A DNA stretch of 33,685 nucleotides, from positions 1-33,685 of the forward strand of contig JAGVEL010000005.1 of the NCBI GenBank assembly GCA_020058285.1, in the 5' to 3' direction. Every line of letters begins with the position of its first letter. The first letter of the stretch is position 1. The translations under genes were made by a program, and so were the position numbers. The notes under the pieces were generated by a model, which saw only the letters and a program-made list of their open reading frames with translations, ran no database searches and was not told where the DNA came from. Below are positions 1 to 9,214 of this stretch, piece after piece. This DNA is from Candidatus Omnitrophota bacterium (GTDB lineage: Bacteria; Omnitrophota; Gorgyraeia; JAHJTE01).

Positions 1-109
1 AACCCATTAAAAACGAAGAAAGAATAGAGAAAAACGTAAAACCTCCGATACAAATTTCAATGAATGCAAAAGCCGTTGTACCTTTAATTTTATTGACAGC
101 TTTATTCAT
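1..109 (-). CDS. Possible N-terminus of a membrane protein, cut by the window edge
   Basis: Read leftward from an ATG at 109-107, the frame stays open to the window edge and gives 36 residues. It begins MNKAVNKIKG and continues into a hydrophobic stretch (AFAFIEICIGGFTFFSILSS), as expected for a first transmembrane helix. It would be divergent from the tRNA-Ala gene. No Shine-Dalgarno sequence is visible, which is also true of several genes here. The opposite strand of the same bases is also open and hydrophobic, but that reading runs into the tRNA, so I prefer this one. The family cannot be named from so short a piece. Confidence 0.35.
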   Translation of the reverse strand, partial: MNKAVNKIKGTTAFAFIEICIGGFTFFSILSSFLMG

Positions 110-121
110 AGATGTTATAGT
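93..121 (+). promoter_or_regulatory. Sigma70-type promoter of the tRNA-Ala gene
   Basis: TTGACA at 93-98 and TATAGT at 116-121 are separated by exactly 17 bp, a near-consensus promoter. The expected transcription start, about 128, lies just upstream of the tRNA 5' end at 133. The -10 box runs into a perfect 16-bp palindrome at 117-132 (ATAGTTTTAAAACTAT). Confidence 0.85.
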
Positions 122-132
122 TTTAAAACTAT

Positions 133-208
133 GGGGCTGTAGCGCAGCTGGGAGCGCGTCTCAATGGCATTGAGAAGGCCGCGGGTTCGACTCCCGCCAG
201 CTCCACCA
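133..208 (+). tRNA. tRNA-Ala (anticodon GGC)
   Basis: The 76-base sequence folds into a full cloverleaf. The acceptor stem GGGGCTG pairs with CAGCTCC and contains the G3:U70 wobble pair that is the identity element for alanyl-tRNA synthetase. The D stem is GCGC/GCGC. The anticodon stem TCTCA/TGAGA encloses the loop ATGGCAT, giving anticodon GGC. The T arm GCGGG/CCCGC carries the loop TTCGACT. Discriminator A and an encoded CCA (206-208) complete the 3' end. It reads Ala codons GCC and GCU. It has its own promoter directly upstream. No clear terminator hairpin follows. Confidence 0.97.
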
Positions 209-334
209 CTTCTTTAAGAACACCGCCTTCTTTGTAAAAATAATAACATCGCCCCCTGGTTTTGTCAATCTTTACCTAACAAGCAAAATTTTACCTATCT
301 ATTTGTTGCATACGAAGTTAAGTTTGTAGTTAAG

Positions 335-363
335 TTGACTTTTGTTTTGATTGTTGATAGAAT
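335..363 (+). promoter_or_regulatory. Sigma70-type promoter of leuS
   Basis: TTGACT at 335-340 and TAGAAT at 358-363 are separated by 17 bp. The predicted start near 370 gives a leader of about 25 bases before the leuS ATG at 395. The rest of 209-394 holds no gene I can support. Confidence 0.7.
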
Positions 364-394
364 TAAATGAATATTAACAAAACATTTTAAAACT

Positions 395-2845
395 ATGGCT
401 TGCGATTTTAAAACAATTGATGAAAAGTGGCAGAAATTCTGGCAGGAGAATAATACGTTCCGTAGCCTACCTTCTTCTGCTCATCCCAAATTTTACTGCC
501 TGGAGATGTTTCCCTATCCATCTGGCAAGCTGCATATGGGCCATGTGCGTAACTACACTATTGCTGACGTAGTGGCGCGGTTTAAGTGGATGCAAGGCTT
601 AAACGTTATTCACCCTATAGGCTTTGATGCCTTTGGTCAACCAGCAGAAAATGCCGCAATTAAAAACAAAACCGACCCAGCAGCCTGGACTTATAAATGC
701 ATTGATTGGATGCGCCAGGAGATGCGCCGACTTGGTTTTTCTTATGATTGGCAAAGAGAGATTGTTACTTGCGATGCCAATTATTACAAATGGAATCAAT
801 GGATATTTTTAAAGATGTTTGAGCGCGGTTTAGCTTACAGAAAACCGGCAACAGTTAATTGGTGCCCAAGTTGTGCTACAACCCTGGCTAATGAAGAGGT
901 AGTTTCGGGGGGCTGTTGGCGCTGCAAAGCCCAAGTAGAGCAGAAAGAACTAGAGCAGTGGTTTTTAAAAATTACTGATTACAAAGAAGCTCTTTTAGAT
1001 GATTTAAAATTACTAAACAATTGGCCGGCCAGGGTAATTAGCATGCAGGAGAATTGGATTGGCAAGAGCCAGGGTGTTGAAATATATTTTAAAATTAAGG
1101 AGACTGGAGAGACAATCAATGTATTTACGACGAGAGTTGACACTATTTTTGGCGCAACCTACATTGTGCTTGCACCAGAGCATTCAATTACGGTAAAGCT
1201 AAAAGACAAAATATCAAATTTAAAAGAGGTTGAGCTCTATATCAAAAAAGCAAAACAAAAATCAAGGACCGAACGCGTAGATGCCGCCCAGACAAAAAGC
1301 GGCGTGCAAATAAAAGGTATAACCGCGATTAACCCGGTAAATAATGAACAGATTACGATATGGATTGCAGATTATTGTTTGATGGAATATGGTACAGGCG
1401 CAATTATGGCTGTGCCAACTCATGACCAGCGTGATTTTCTTTTTGCCAAAGAACATAACCTGCCCCTAAGAATAGTTATCCAACCCCAAAACCAAGAACC
1501 GCTAAGTGAACACCAACTTAGCGAGGCTTATGAAGGTGATGGGATTCAAGTAAACTCTGGCCAGTTTGATGGCTTAGACAATAATCAGGCAAAGGTAAGA
1601 ATCGCCGATTGGATGCAGAGTACAGGTATTGGTAAAATTCAGACACATTGGCGCCTGCGTGATTGGCTGATATCGCGCCAGCGTTATTGGGGTACGCCTA
1701 TACCGATTATTTATTGCGACAGATGCGGTGTTGTTCCAGTACCGGATGATGATTTGCCAGTGAAACTGCCAGAGAAAATTAAGATATCTGGCGAACAAGG
1801 CTCTCCGTTAACAAAGGTTAAGGAATTTGTGAATACAAAGTGTCCAAAATGTAATGCTAAGGCCCTGAGGGACACTGATACAATGGCGACATTTATTGAT
1901 TCTTCATGGTATTTTCTGCGTTTCTGCTCTCCGGATTTTGATTCTGCGCCTTTTAAAAAAGAGGATGCCAAATACTGGATGCCTGTTGATCAATATATCG
2001 GCGGCATTGAGCATGCAATCTTGCATTTACTTTATGCGCGCTTCTTTACAAAATTTCTAAAAGACCTAAAACTAGTTGATTTTTCAGAGCCGTTCAATCG
2101 CCTGCTCACGCAAGGTATGGTGTTAAAAGACGGTATAGTGATGTCTAAATCCAAAGGCAATGTAATTGACCCGGACAGCGTGATTAATGAATACGGGGCG
2201 GATACGCTGCGCACTTTTATACTTTTTGCTGCGCCACCTGAGGTTGAGCTCGAATATAGCCAGCGGGCGATAGAAGGCAGCTGGAAATTCTTAAACCGGG
2301 TATGGACTTTAGTTTCGCAAATTAGTGGAACTGTAGTAGAAAAGTCTGAGAAAGATAAAATTTCAGCTTTACTACGCAAAACCCATCAAACCATAAAAAA
2401 AGTTACATCTGACTTGGAGAACTTTAAATTTAATACTGCAATTAGCAGCCTTATGGAATTGGTGAATGCAATCTATCAAGAGGTTGCAGATAATAAACGC
2501 AAAGATGCAGAAGTTTTTTTGGCGGTGAAGACAGTTGTATTATTACTAGCGCCAATTGCTCCGCATATCTGTGAAGAAATGTGGCAGATGCTCGGCGGAA
2601 AATCTCCTGTTTCCAAAGCTATCTGGCCGACTTTCGATGAAAATTTAATAAGAACTGAAACTGTTGCGATTATTATCCAGATTAATGGTAAATTACGCTC
2701 AAAAATAGATATAGAAGTTGATTCGCCAGAAGAACGGGTAAGAGAACTAGCGCTAAACGATGAGAAAATAAAAAATTGGCTTGGCGCTAAACAGATAAAG
2801 AATATAATTGTAGTTAAAGATAAATTAGTCAATATTGTAATTTAA
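395..2845 (+). CDS. leuS: Leucyl-tRNA synthetase
   Basis: This cytoplasmic class I enzyme charges tRNA-Leu with leucine using ATP. At 816 residues it has normal bacterial length. The HIGH-type motif is in [15 protein letters not shown] (about residue 42). The CP1 editing domain shows the threonine-rich [12 protein letters not shown] and the [10 protein letters not shown] segment with its conserved Asp. Zinc-type cysteine pairs occur at CPSC/CWRC and CDRC/CPKC. The KMSKS signature is present as VMSKSKGN, so the first Lys is Val. The C-terminal anticodon-binding region is complete. The ATG at 395 follows a good promoter but has no clear Shine-Dalgarno sequence. The HD-GYP gene follows after 13 bases, so the two are probably cotranscribed. 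Confidence 0.97.
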   Translation: MACDFKTIDEKWQKFWQENNTFRSLPSSAHPKFYCLEMFPYPSGKLHMGHVRNYTIADVVARFKWMQGLNVIHPIGFDAFGQPAENAAIKNKTDPAAWTYKCIDWMRQEMRRLGFSYDWQREIVTCDANYYKWNQWIFLKMFERGLAYRKPATVNWCPSCATTLANEEVVSGGCWRCKAQVEQKELEQWFLKITDYKEALLDDLKLLNNWPARVISMQENWIGKSQGVEIYFKIKETGETINVFTTRVDTIFGATYIVLAPEHSITVKLKDKISNLKEVELYIKKAKQKSRTERVDAAQTKSGVQIKGITAINPVNNEQITIWIADYCLMEYGTGAIMAVPTHDQRDFLFAKEHNLPLRIVIQPQNQEPLSEHQLSEAYEGDGIQVNSGQFDGLDNNQAKVRIADWMQSTGIGKIQTHWRLRDWLISRQRYWGTPIPIIYCDRCGVVPVPDDDLPVKLPEKIKISGEQGSPLTKVKEFVNTKCPKCNAKALRDTDTMATFIDSSWYFLRFCSPDFDSAPFKKEDAKYWMPVDQYIGGIEHAILHLLYARFFTKFLKDLKLVDFSEPFNRLLTQGMVLKDGIVMSKSKGNVIDPDSVINEYGADTLRTFILFAAPPEVELEYSQRAIEGSWKFLNRVWTLVSQISGTVVEKSEKDKISALLRKTHQTIKKVTSDLENFKFNTAISSLMELVNAIYQEVADNKRKDAEVFLAVKTVVLLLAPIAPHICEEMWQMLGGKSPVSKAIWPTFDENLIRTETVAIIIQINGKLRSKIDIEVDSPEERVRELALNDEKIKNWLGAKQIKNIIVVKDKLVNIVI

Positions 2846-2858
2846 CAGAGAATTCAAT

Positions 2859-3692
2859 ATGTCCTATAAAAGTTCTATTGGCAAGGCAGTGGCAAATATT
2901 CTGGCCAACCAGGGATTTAAATTATGGGTGCTTATTTTTCTTTTCAGCTTGATTGCCTTAAGGCTTATCACAATTTTTTATTACCCTAAGACTGATATTA
3001 TATCTATTGCCTGGTCGCTAACCATTGCTTTGTTTTGTGTAGGTTATCTCTGGATTGCTGAATTAAGGGACCGGCATAGGCTGGAACGAATTAACCGTGA
3101 GTTAACTATTACTAAGGATATCTTAAAAGAAAGCGAACTGGACGCGATTATGGCTCTTATCTTGAGCCAAGAAGCAAAGGACCATTACTCCTATGGCCAT
3201 ACTAGCCGAGTGACCAAATATTCTGTTGAGTTGGCAAAGGAGTTGCGTTTGCCTGAACACATTGTTGATACTATTGAACGCGCTGCAAAACTACACGATA
3301 TCGGAAAAATCGGGATTAAGGATAGCATCTTATTCTATGAGGGGAGATTAAGCGAGAAGGATTACGAAGTGATTAAGACTCATCCGGTAAAAAGCGTAAA
3401 TATCTTAGAACCATTAAAATTCTTACAAGAAGAAAAAGGAATGATTTTACATCATCATGAAAGATACGACGGGAAAGGTTATCCTCAAGGCTTAAAGAAA
3501 GACCAGATTCCTTTGGGTGCGCGCATAATTGCCATTGCTGATTCTTTTGATGCGATGTCTTCAGACCGGGTTTATCGCAAGCAGCTGTCTAAGCAGGCAG
3601 TGATAAAAGAATTACAGGATAACTCCGGCACACAGTTTGACCCGCATTTAGCCAAGGTATTCTTATCGATAATTAACCGGTTTTATGATTAA
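2859..3692 (+). CDS. Membrane-anchored HD-GYP domain protein, probable c-di-GMP phosphodiesterase
   Basis: A 277-residue protein with two predicted transmembrane helices near residues 20-40 and 47-67, a short charged linker likely to be coiled coil, and a complete HD-GYP domain from about residue 95. Visible motifs are HTSRV, the metal-binding HDIGK, HHHERYDGKGYP (the signature HHExxDGxGYP) and IADSFDAMSSDR. Such domains hydrolyse cyclic di-GMP to GMP, often through pGpG. No classical sensory domain is seen; the N-terminal helices may form a small membrane sensor. The last 8 bases overlap the start of comEA, so translation is probably coupled. The target process is not shown; nearby com and pil-type genes make surface motility or DNA uptake plausible. 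Confidence 0.88.
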   Translation: MSYKSSIGKAVANILANQGFKLWVLIFLFSLIALRLITIFYYPKTDIISIAWSLTIALFCVGYLWIAELRDRHRLERINRELTITKDILKESELDAIMALILSQEAKDHYSYGHTSRVTKYSVELAKELRLPEHIVDTIERAAKLHDIGKIGIKDSILFYEGRLSEKDYEVIKTHPVKSVNILEPLKFLQEEKGMILHHHERYDGKGYPQGLKKDQIPLGARIIAIADSFDAMSSDRVYRKQLSKQAVIKELQDNSGTQFDPHLAKVFLSIINRFYD

Positions 3693-4029
3693 TCTCAGCC
3701 GGCAGGAAAGATTTCTTCTTTGGTTTTTAGCGGCCTTAATTTTGTCTGGCATTACTATAAATTATTTATTGAAGAAATTACCAGTTACCCGGACGTTCTA
3801 TAATTGTACACGCATAGAAGAACAAGCAAGGCCTATAGCCTTAGATTTAAATAAGGCAAGCCAGGAAGAATTAGAGCGTCTTCCTGGCATCGGCCCGGAG
3901 ATAGCTTCAAGGATTATTGAATATCGTCAAACACACGGTTCTTTTTCGGATATCTCTGGCTTAAGAGATATCCAGGGCATTGGTCAAAAAAAACTAGATA
4001 GTATTAAACAATATTTAATAATAAAATAA
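3685..4029 (+). CDS. comEA: ComEA-type helix-hairpin-helix DNA-binding protein
   Basis: A 114-residue protein with one N-terminal membrane anchor (about residues 11-29) and a C-terminal pair of helix-hairpin-helix motifs, LDLNKASQEELERLPGIGPE and DIQGIGQKKLDSIKQYL. This is the layout of ComEA, the periplasmic or surface DNA receptor of natural transformation. Short HhH proteins of this kind are widespread and not all are proven competence factors. A comEC gene lies about 1.4 kb downstream, which supports a role in DNA uptake. It overlaps the HD-GYP gene by 8 bases, which fixes the ATG at 3685. A 60-base gap separates it from glgC. Confidence 0.85.
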   Translation: MINLSRQERFLLWFLAALILSGITINYLLKKLPVTRTFYNCTRIEEQARPIALDLNKASQEELERLPGIGPEIASRIIEYRQTHGSFSDISGLRDIQGIGQKKLDSIKQYLIIK

Positions 4030-4089
4030 TTAGCGCACTTTTAGAAATAAAGTGATAAAATTATAATTGATACAAAACTAAAATAAAAT

Positions 4090-5310
4090 ATGGACCCATC
4101 AAAAATTATAACTTTTGTTATGGCTGGCGGAAAAGGAGAAAGGCTTTTTCCTTTAACCCGCGACCGGGCTAAACCAGCTGTGCCTTTTGGCGGCGTATAC
4201 CGGATTATTGATTTTTCGCTTTCCAATTGTCTGAATTCCGGCTTTCATAAGATTCATGTATTAATCCAGTATCGCTCAATTTCTTTATCGCGCCATATTA
4301 GATTAGGCTGGAATATTTTTGCCCCTCATTTAGGCAGCTATATAGATGTTGTACCGGCTCAGCATAGAGTCGGCGAGAGCTGGTATAAAGGCACGGCTGA
4401 TGCCATATATCAAAATATCTATATCGTAGAAAATGAGAAACCAGAGCACTGTCTTATTCTAGCTGGCGACCACGTATATAAAATGGATTATCGCAATATG
4501 GTCCGTTTTCACGAGGATAAGAATGCAGACTTTACTTTAGGCGTAGTCAGGATGCCAAAGGAAAAAGCTGCACATTTGGGCGTATGTGAAGTAGATATAA
4601 ACGGCCAGCTTGTTGGTTTTGAGGAAAAGCCCAGAAAGCCTAAAACTATTCCTGATGATAACAAGCAGGTTTATGCATCTATGGGAATATATTTTGCCTC
4701 AAGTGCAATAATCAAGGAGATTTTATCAGCAGATGCCGGATTAAATTCTAATCATGATTTTGGCCGGGATATTATTCCAACTATTTTTAAGAAGAAAAGA
4801 GTTTTTGCTTATGATTTTAATAAATATGAAAAGTATGGTGAATACTGGAGAGATATTGGGACTCTGGATGCTTATTACGAAGCAAACATGGACCTAATTC
4901 AAGTCACTCCGACATTTAATCTTTATGACCAGGAATGGCCAATAAGGACATTCCAGGAACAGTTCCCTCCGACAAAGACAGTATATGATGGCTCATGGGA
5001 TCCTTCGCGTAAAGGCGAGGCAATTCAATCTCTGCTATCTAACGGCGTGATTGTCAGCGGAGGAAGAGTTCTAAAATCAGTTCTCTCTCCGAATGTCCGG
5101 GTTAACAGTTTTTCGCTTGTTGAAGATTCTGTGTTGATGGAAGGAGTGGATATTGGCCGTTATGCCCGGGTACGGAAAGCAATTATCGATAAGGATGTCT
5201 TGATCCCTCAGCACATGGAGATAGGTTATAATCCTGGCGAAGATAAGAAGCGTTTCTTTGTTACAGAAAGCGGGATTACTGTTGTAGCTAAAGGCGAAAA
5301 GATATCTTAG
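4090..5310 (+). CDS. glgC: Glucose-1-phosphate adenylyltransferase (ADP-glucose pyrophosphorylase)
   Basis: It makes ADP-glucose from ATP and glucose-1-phosphate, the committed step of bacterial glycogen synthesis. The 406 residues span the nucleotidyltransferase domain and a C-terminal left-handed beta-helix. Family motifs are MAGGKGERLFPLTRDRAKPA, the substrate-binding GTADAIYQN, LAGDHVYKMDY, FEEKP, and YWRDIGTLDAYYEANMDL. Its length is close to the usual 400-430. The ATG at 4090 has no clear Shine-Dalgarno sequence. A TATAAT at 4062-4067 may be its -10 box, but the matching -35 (TTTTAG) is poor. No other glycogen genes are nearby, so the downstream pathway is not visible. A REP-like hairpin follows it. 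Confidence 0.95.
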   Translation: MDPSKIITFVMAGGKGERLFPLTRDRAKPAVPFGGVYRIIDFSLSNCLNSGFHKIHVLIQYRSISLSRHIRLGWNIFAPHLGSYIDVVPAQHRVGESWYKGTADAIYQNIYIVENEKPEHCLILAGDHVYKMDYRNMVRFHEDKNADFTLGVVRMPKEKAAHLGVCEVDINGQLVGFEEKPRKPKTIPDDNKQVYASMGIYFASSAIIKEILSADAGLNSNHDFGRDIIPTIFKKKRVFAYDFNKYEKYGEYWRDIGTLDAYYEANMDLIQVTPTFNLYDQEWPIRTFQEQFPPTKTVYDGSWDPSRKGEAIQSLLSNGVIVSGGRVLKSVLSPNVRVNSFSLVEDSVLMEGVDIGRYARVRKAIIDKDVLIPQHMEIGYNPGEDKKRFFVTESGITVVAKGEKIS

Positions 5311-5342
5311 GTATATCAATCCAGCCTCTTTAATCTAATCAA

Positions 5343-5384
5343 CCCTTCGACCCTGCTCAGGGTTGATGCTGAGCCCTGTCGAAG
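5343..5384. repeat. REP-like palindromic repeat
   Basis: CTTCGAC (5345-5351) and GCTCAG (5355-5360) pair with CTGAGC (5369-5374) and GTCGAAG (5378-5384). They form a two-part stem with a CCT/CCT internal loop. The CTTCGAC...GTCGAAG type recurs in weaker form at 33435-33466. Such repeats are common intergenic elements in environmental bacteria. This one lies between glgC and comEC and could protect or end the glgC transcript. Confidence 0.75.
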
Positions 5385-5399
5385 CATCAAAGCATTATC

Positions 5400-7004
5400 T
5401 TGAAATTAAGCTTTCCTCAAAGTCTAAACAAAATTAATATCCTGCCGGTTATTGTTATTTCTTTTATTTTAGGGATATATTGCCAGAGCCTATTTAATTT
5501 TAGTTTTCTTTTTTCTTGGATTTGTTGCTGCGCAGGCTTAACGCTATTGAAATTTTTCCTTTCCAATCCCGCGAAGTCTGTAATTTTCCTTATCATTACG
5601 TTTTTCTCACTCGGCCTGGCTACTTTAGCAAATCGCAACGCGCTAAACAATAATGATATTAGCCGGATTCTTAATAATCGTTCTGCTTACGTTACATTAA
5701 CCGGGACAGTTATAGGCAGCCCAGTATTGAGGAAGACCAGGCAAATTTTTACTATAAAACTTAAATCTGTGAGCCTTGCCGGGCTATCAATAAGTGCTAG
5801 CGGCAAGGTTCAAGTTAGCGTTAAACCGGGCGTCTCTGATAATATTAAATATGCTGATTACATTAAAATAAGCGGCAAGGTATCTAAACCATTTAATTTT
5901 AATTCTAAGCCAAATATATATAAAAACCGTTTTGATTTTTCTTTAATTTTTCGCCGACAGGACATATATTATGTAATTCACGTAAGCAAGGCAGATGATA
6001 TAGCTATCCTGGCACAAGATTCAACATATGGTTTTTTAAAAAATATAAATAATATAAGCGATAAACTTAATAGTTTGCTTTTTTCTTATCTTCCAACGGT
6101 AACTGCAACATTTTATTCTGCAATTCTTTTAGGCCGTAAAGAATCCGGTTATTTTCTACTGAACGATATTTTTGCAAAAAGCGGCACAGCCCATATATTA
6201 GCAATCAGCGGCATGAATGTTGGAATCATTGCCTTTATTATCATATTTTTTCTTAAGGCAATTGGTTTTAAAAGGCGTCTTCGGCTGATAATCACAATAT
6301 TGGCGCTCATATTACACTGTATTCTGACGGGAATGATGTCACCGGTCTTGCGGGCAACAATAATGGCAATCTTCATTATCATTGGTAAATTATCCGAGCG
6401 CGAGGTAGGCGTATATAACTCTCTATCCCTGGCAGCATTCTTGATGTTGCTTTTTGAGCCCCGTTATGTATTTGATATTGGATTCCAGCTTTCATTCTTG
6501 GCTGTTTTAGGCATTGTAAGTTTGAGCCCTGTATTTATAAAAATATTAACACATATTACAAAAGCCCAGGAATTAGCAGATTCTAATTTGCTGCTATATT
6601 CTTTGTTTAGATTTATTATTTTTACTTTTGCTGTTTCGTTTGCTGCCTGGCTAAGCGTAGCGCCAATAATTATTTATAACTTTAAAATAATAACGCCAGT
6701 AGCGCTTCTAGCGAATATCCTGATTGTTCCGGCAGTAACCTTTATTCAGGTGGTTGGTACTGTCTTTTTAATCTCGGCAATGATCTTTCCGGTGTCTGCA
6801 TTAGTGTTTACGTCTACTGCGGGAATGGCCGTAGCCATCCTGGTTAATATTGCCTATTTCTTAAGCCGCATTCCCGGGGCGTATTTTTATGTTGGTTTCG
6901 ATATTCCGCTTGTTTTTATACTCTCCTACTACTGTTTACTCATTTTTTGCATAGAATTATTACGCAGGAGACTTGAAGTTGTCAGGGTTGACAATACAAC
7001 TTAG
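5400..7004 (+). CDS. comEC: ComEC/Rec2-type DNA uptake channel lacking the beta-lactamase-like domain
   Basis: A 534-residue multi-pass membrane protein. The N-terminal part has early helices followed by the OB-like DUF4131 region (about 85-200). The Competence domain begins near the signature GTAHILAISGMNVGII (about residues 262-277) and continues through MSPVLRATIMA and FDIGFQLSFLAVLGIVSLSP. ComEC carries single-stranded DNA across the inner membrane during transformation. Many ComEC proteins are 700-800 residues with a C-terminal metallo-beta-lactamase-like domain. That domain is absent here; the protein ends soon after the last helix. The start is uncertain: TTG at 5400 is the best choice in frame and has no ribosome site. 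The comEA gene is nearby. Confidence 0.9.
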   Translation: MKLSFPQSLNKINILPVIVISFILGIYCQSLFNFSFLFSWICCCAGLTLLKFFLSNPAKSVIFLIITFFSLGLATLANRNALNNNDISRILNNRSAYVTLTGTVIGSPVLRKTRQIFTIKLKSVSLAGLSISASGKVQVSVKPGVSDNIKYADYIKISGKVSKPFNFNSKPNIYKNRFDFSLIFRRQDIYYVIHVSKADDIAILAQDSTYGFLKNINNISDKLNSLLFSYLPTVTATFYSAILLGRKESGYFLLNDIFAKSGTAHILAISGMNVGIIAFIIIFFLKAIGFKRRLRLIITILALILHCILTGMMSPVLRATIMAIFIIIGKLSEREVGVYNSLSLAAFLMLLFEPRYVFDIGFQLSFLAVLGIVSLSPVFIKILTHITKAQELADSNLLLYSLFRFIIFTFAVSFAAWLSVAPIIIYNFKIITPVALLANILIVPAVTFIQVVGTVFLISAMIFPVSALVFTSTAGMAVAILVNIAYFLSRIPGAYFYVGFDIPLVFILSYYCLLIFCIELLRRRLEVVRVDNTT

Positions 7005-7023
7005 CTATGATAAAGTTACAAGA

Positions 7024-7977
7024 ATGAATAGATATAAGAAAATTATCATTCTATTAATATTGTTTGCTTGTGCTTTTGGGGCGAGTGATGCTTATGCCTT
7101 CTGGATCTGGACCCCAGAGACAAAACGCTGGATAAACCCTAAATACAGCCCAAAAGAGAATTCCCAGTTACAGTTAATTGTGGTCCAGGAGAACTTTGAT
7201 AAGGGCCAGTATCCGATTGCCTTGCGCGAGGCGCAGAAATTAGTCAGTTATTTTCCGCGCAGCCGCGAGGCAGCAGAGGGCCAATACTATGTCGGGCAAT
7301 GTTTTGAAAAATTAAATAAGCCCTACGATGCATACAAGGCATATCAGCGGGCTATAGAGAAATATCCATTTTCAGAGAGAATCTTAGAGATGGTTGAGCT
7401 TCAATATAAAATCGGCGATGCTTTCCTGGAAGGTAAGGCAATTCAATCCTGGACCAATGTTTTGAGTGGTGAAGAGCCGCCTATAGATATCTTTAAGAGC
7501 GTTATCGATAATTCTCCTTACAGCAAATTTGCTTCGGCTAGCCAATATAAATTAGGCTTAGGCCTAATAAATTTTAAGCGGTTCTATGAAGCCAGGGACG
7601 CATTCCAGAAAGTTATTGATGATTACCCGCAGAGCGAGTGGGTAGAGCCGGCTAGATATCAGATTGCCGTAGTTACAGCCAAGCTTTCTGGCGGCGTAGC
7701 TTATGATCAAGGCAGTAGCGCCTCGGCGCGTCAGCAATTTGAGGAGTTTGTCAAAACCCATCCCGATGCCCAGTTAAGCCAGGAGGCAAAGGACAAGATA
7801 ACTAAACTTAAACAAGGGGAAGCGGAAAGCCAGTTCCAGGCAGCTGTGTTTTATGAAAAACAAGATGCTTATGAGAGTGCGCGGATTTATTATCAGAATG
7901 TAATTGATAATTATCCGGATACTATCTGGGCAGCAAAAGCCAAAGGGCGGTTATTAAAAATGGAGAAGAAAAAGTGA
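7024..7977 (+). CDS. bamD: BamD-like exported TPR protein (outer membrane assembly)
   Basis: A 317-residue exported protein built of tetratricopeptide-like repeats. I choose the ATG at 7024 because it starts a clear signal peptide (MNRYKK, then a hydrophobic core, then DAYA before FWIWTP). The longer frame from 6973 would overlap comEC and hide that signal. Repeats are seen in the segments around AEGQYYVGQCFEKLNKPYDA, the YKLGLGLINFKRFYEARDAF region, and the C-terminal YESARIYYQNVIDNYP. This matches the BamD/ComL family, which helps BamA insert beta-barrel proteins. A Cys at residue 16 is not in a good lipobox, so lipidation is uncertain. The next gene is lptE, another outer-membrane factor, overlapping by 4 bases (GTGA). 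Confidence 0.72.
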   Translation: MNRYKKIIILLILFACAFGASDAYAFWIWTPETKRWINPKYSPKENSQLQLIVVQENFDKGQYPIALREAQKLVSYFPRSREAAEGQYYVGQCFEKLNKPYDAYKAYQRAIEKYPFSERILEMVELQYKIGDAFLEGKAIQSWTNVLSGEEPPIDIFKSVIDNSPYSKFASASQYKLGLGLINFKRFYEARDAFQKVIDDYPQSEWVEPARYQIAVVTAKLSGGVAYDQGSSASARQQFEEFVKTHPDAQLSQEAKDKITKLKQGEAESQFQAAVFYEKQDAYESARIYYQNVIDNYPDTIWAAKAKGRLLKMEKKK

Positions 7978-8528
7978 TCTGGAGTAAGCGCATTTTATGG
8001 GTTTTATTTTTAGGTATTTTGTATTTTAATTTATCCGGTTGTGGCTATACAAGCCGGTCAAGTATTTATCCGGAAAACACAACCATCTTTATAAAACCGT
8101 TCGCCAATAAAATAGACATCACAAATGAAACTAGCGAATATAACCGGCTGATTAGCTATTTTCCGATGCTTGAGACTAAGGTAACCAATGCTGTTGTTGA
8201 CCGGTTCTTATTTGATGGCAACTTAAAAGTAGCTAAAACAGAAAATGCAGATTTAGTTTTAGAATCAGAGATTACTAGATATAACCGCGATGCCTTGCAG
8301 TATCAGGATGATAATGAGACAGTAACTGAGTACCGGGTAAGTATATTTATAAGTATGAAATTAGTTGATACTAAGACTGGCCGTGAAGCTTGGCAGGAGA
8401 ATAATTTTGCCGGCGAAACTACCTATTATATGCAAGGCCCCCGGGCTAAGAGTGAAACAGCGGCAGTTGCAGATGCGGTTGAGGATCTGGCGCGAAGAAT
8501 TGTGGAGAGAGTAGTCGAATCATGGTAG
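7974..8528 (+). CDS. lptE: LPS-assembly lipoprotein LptE-like
   Basis: A 184-residue lipoprotein with hydrophobic signal and lipobox LSGC (Cys at about residue 23) followed by the family-typical GYTSRSS. The body has the alternating fold typical of LptE (YPENTTIFIKPFANK, then KVTNAVVDRFLFDGNLKV, then ADLVLESEITRYNRDALQY). LptE sits inside the LptD barrel and helps place lipopolysaccharide in the outer membrane. The GTG start at 7974 overlaps the upstream stop as GTGA, implying coupled translation. Its presence is good evidence that the organism has an LPS-bearing outer membrane. The last 7 bases overlap the next gene. Confidence 0.82.
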   Translation: MIWSKRILWVLFLGILYFNLSGCGYTSRSSIYPENTTIFIKPFANKIDITNETSEYNRLISYFPMLETKVTNAVVDRFLFDGNLKVAKTENADLVLESEITRYNRDALQYQDDNETVTEYRVSIFISMKLVDTKTGREAWQENNFAGETTYYMQGPRAKSETAAVADAVEDLARRIVERVVESW

Positions 8529-9214
8529 GGCCAGATGTTCTTTTCATTAGCGGAAATGATGAGTTAAGCAAAGACAATAAGATTTCCCTCCTTAAAAAAG
8601 AATTTTCCAGCCAATGTTTGAATCTTAAAGAATTCAATATTGATGATCTAGACGCGAAAGTTTTAACCCTGAAGGATTTGCGCCATATAGTAGAGCGTTT
8701 GCCGTTAAAGGTAAAACAACGGCTTTTAATTATAAGAAATGTTGATTTTTTAAATGACTTGGCGGATAAGTATCTGGTTGAGGTTTTAAAAAATAAAAGC
8801 AGCTATTTAAGGATAGTTTTTTGCGCCAGGGAAGAGGAAGGCAAGGCTGCAAATAAATTAATAAGCTTTCTTCGGCAATCAAAGTCTGTTGCTAAAATAT
8901 TTTGTCGGCAGGAGCGTAAAATTCGCGTTTTTGACTTAGCCAGAAATATAGTTGATAGCTCTAATCTTGCACATTGTCTGGGCATATTGCGGCAACTATT
9001 GACTGATGGCAAGCAAGCACCGCAAATTTTAGGCGGTTTATTCTGGTATTGGAAGAATGTTTACGCCCAAGATAAGGTGCATATTCTAAGAAGTGATTTG
9101 GAGTTATTTCTGGAAACAGATGTGAGTATTAAGACCGGCAGGTTAAACTCTGATTTGGCCTTAGAATTGTTGATAGTTAAGCTTTACCAGCGGCGGCATT
9201 CATCATCAGGGTAA
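8522..9214 (+). CDS. holA: DNA polymerase III delta subunit-like protein (HolA), short form
   Basis: A 230-residue protein resembling the clamp-loader delta subunit. Visible features are an N-terminal Rossmann-like half (LKDLRHIVERLPLKVKQRLLIIRNVDFL and VLKNKSSYLRIVFCAREEE) and a helical C-terminal part (LARNIVDSSNLAHCLGILRQ, KQAPQILGGLFWYWKNVY, LELLIVKLYQ) of the type DLALELLIVKL. Classical HolA has about 340 residues, so this is shortened, mostly at the N-terminus. Delta opens the beta clamp within the clamp loader. The gene order lptE-holA-rpsT is seen in other bacteria and supports the call. It overlaps lptE by 7 bases, and its 3' end overlaps the 3' end of rpsT on the other strand by 38 bases. 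Confidence 0.72.
   Translation: MVGPDVLFISGNDELSKDNKISLLKKEFSSQCLNLKEFNIDDLDAKVLTLKDLRHIVERLPLKVKQRLLIIRNVDFLNDLADKYLVEVLKNKSSYLRIVFCAREEEGKAANKLISFLRQSKSVAKIFCRQERKIRVFDLARNIVDSSNLAHCLGILRQLLTDGKQAPQILGGLFWYWKNVYAQDKVHILRSDLELFLETDVSIKTGRLNSDLALELLIVKLYQRRHSSSG

Noticed and set aside
3-170. Open + strand frame with a hydrophobic stretch before and into the tRNA
   Set aside because: It would have to end inside the tRNA-Ala gene and contains the tRNA promoter; the opposite strand gives a more natural protein start.
4039-4067. Promoter before glgC
   Set aside because: TATAAT is good but the -35 region is poor, so it is mentioned with glgC and not listed as a site.
6973-7023. Upstream start for the BamD-like gene
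   Set aside because: It overlaps comEC and buries the signal peptide; ATG 7024 is better.
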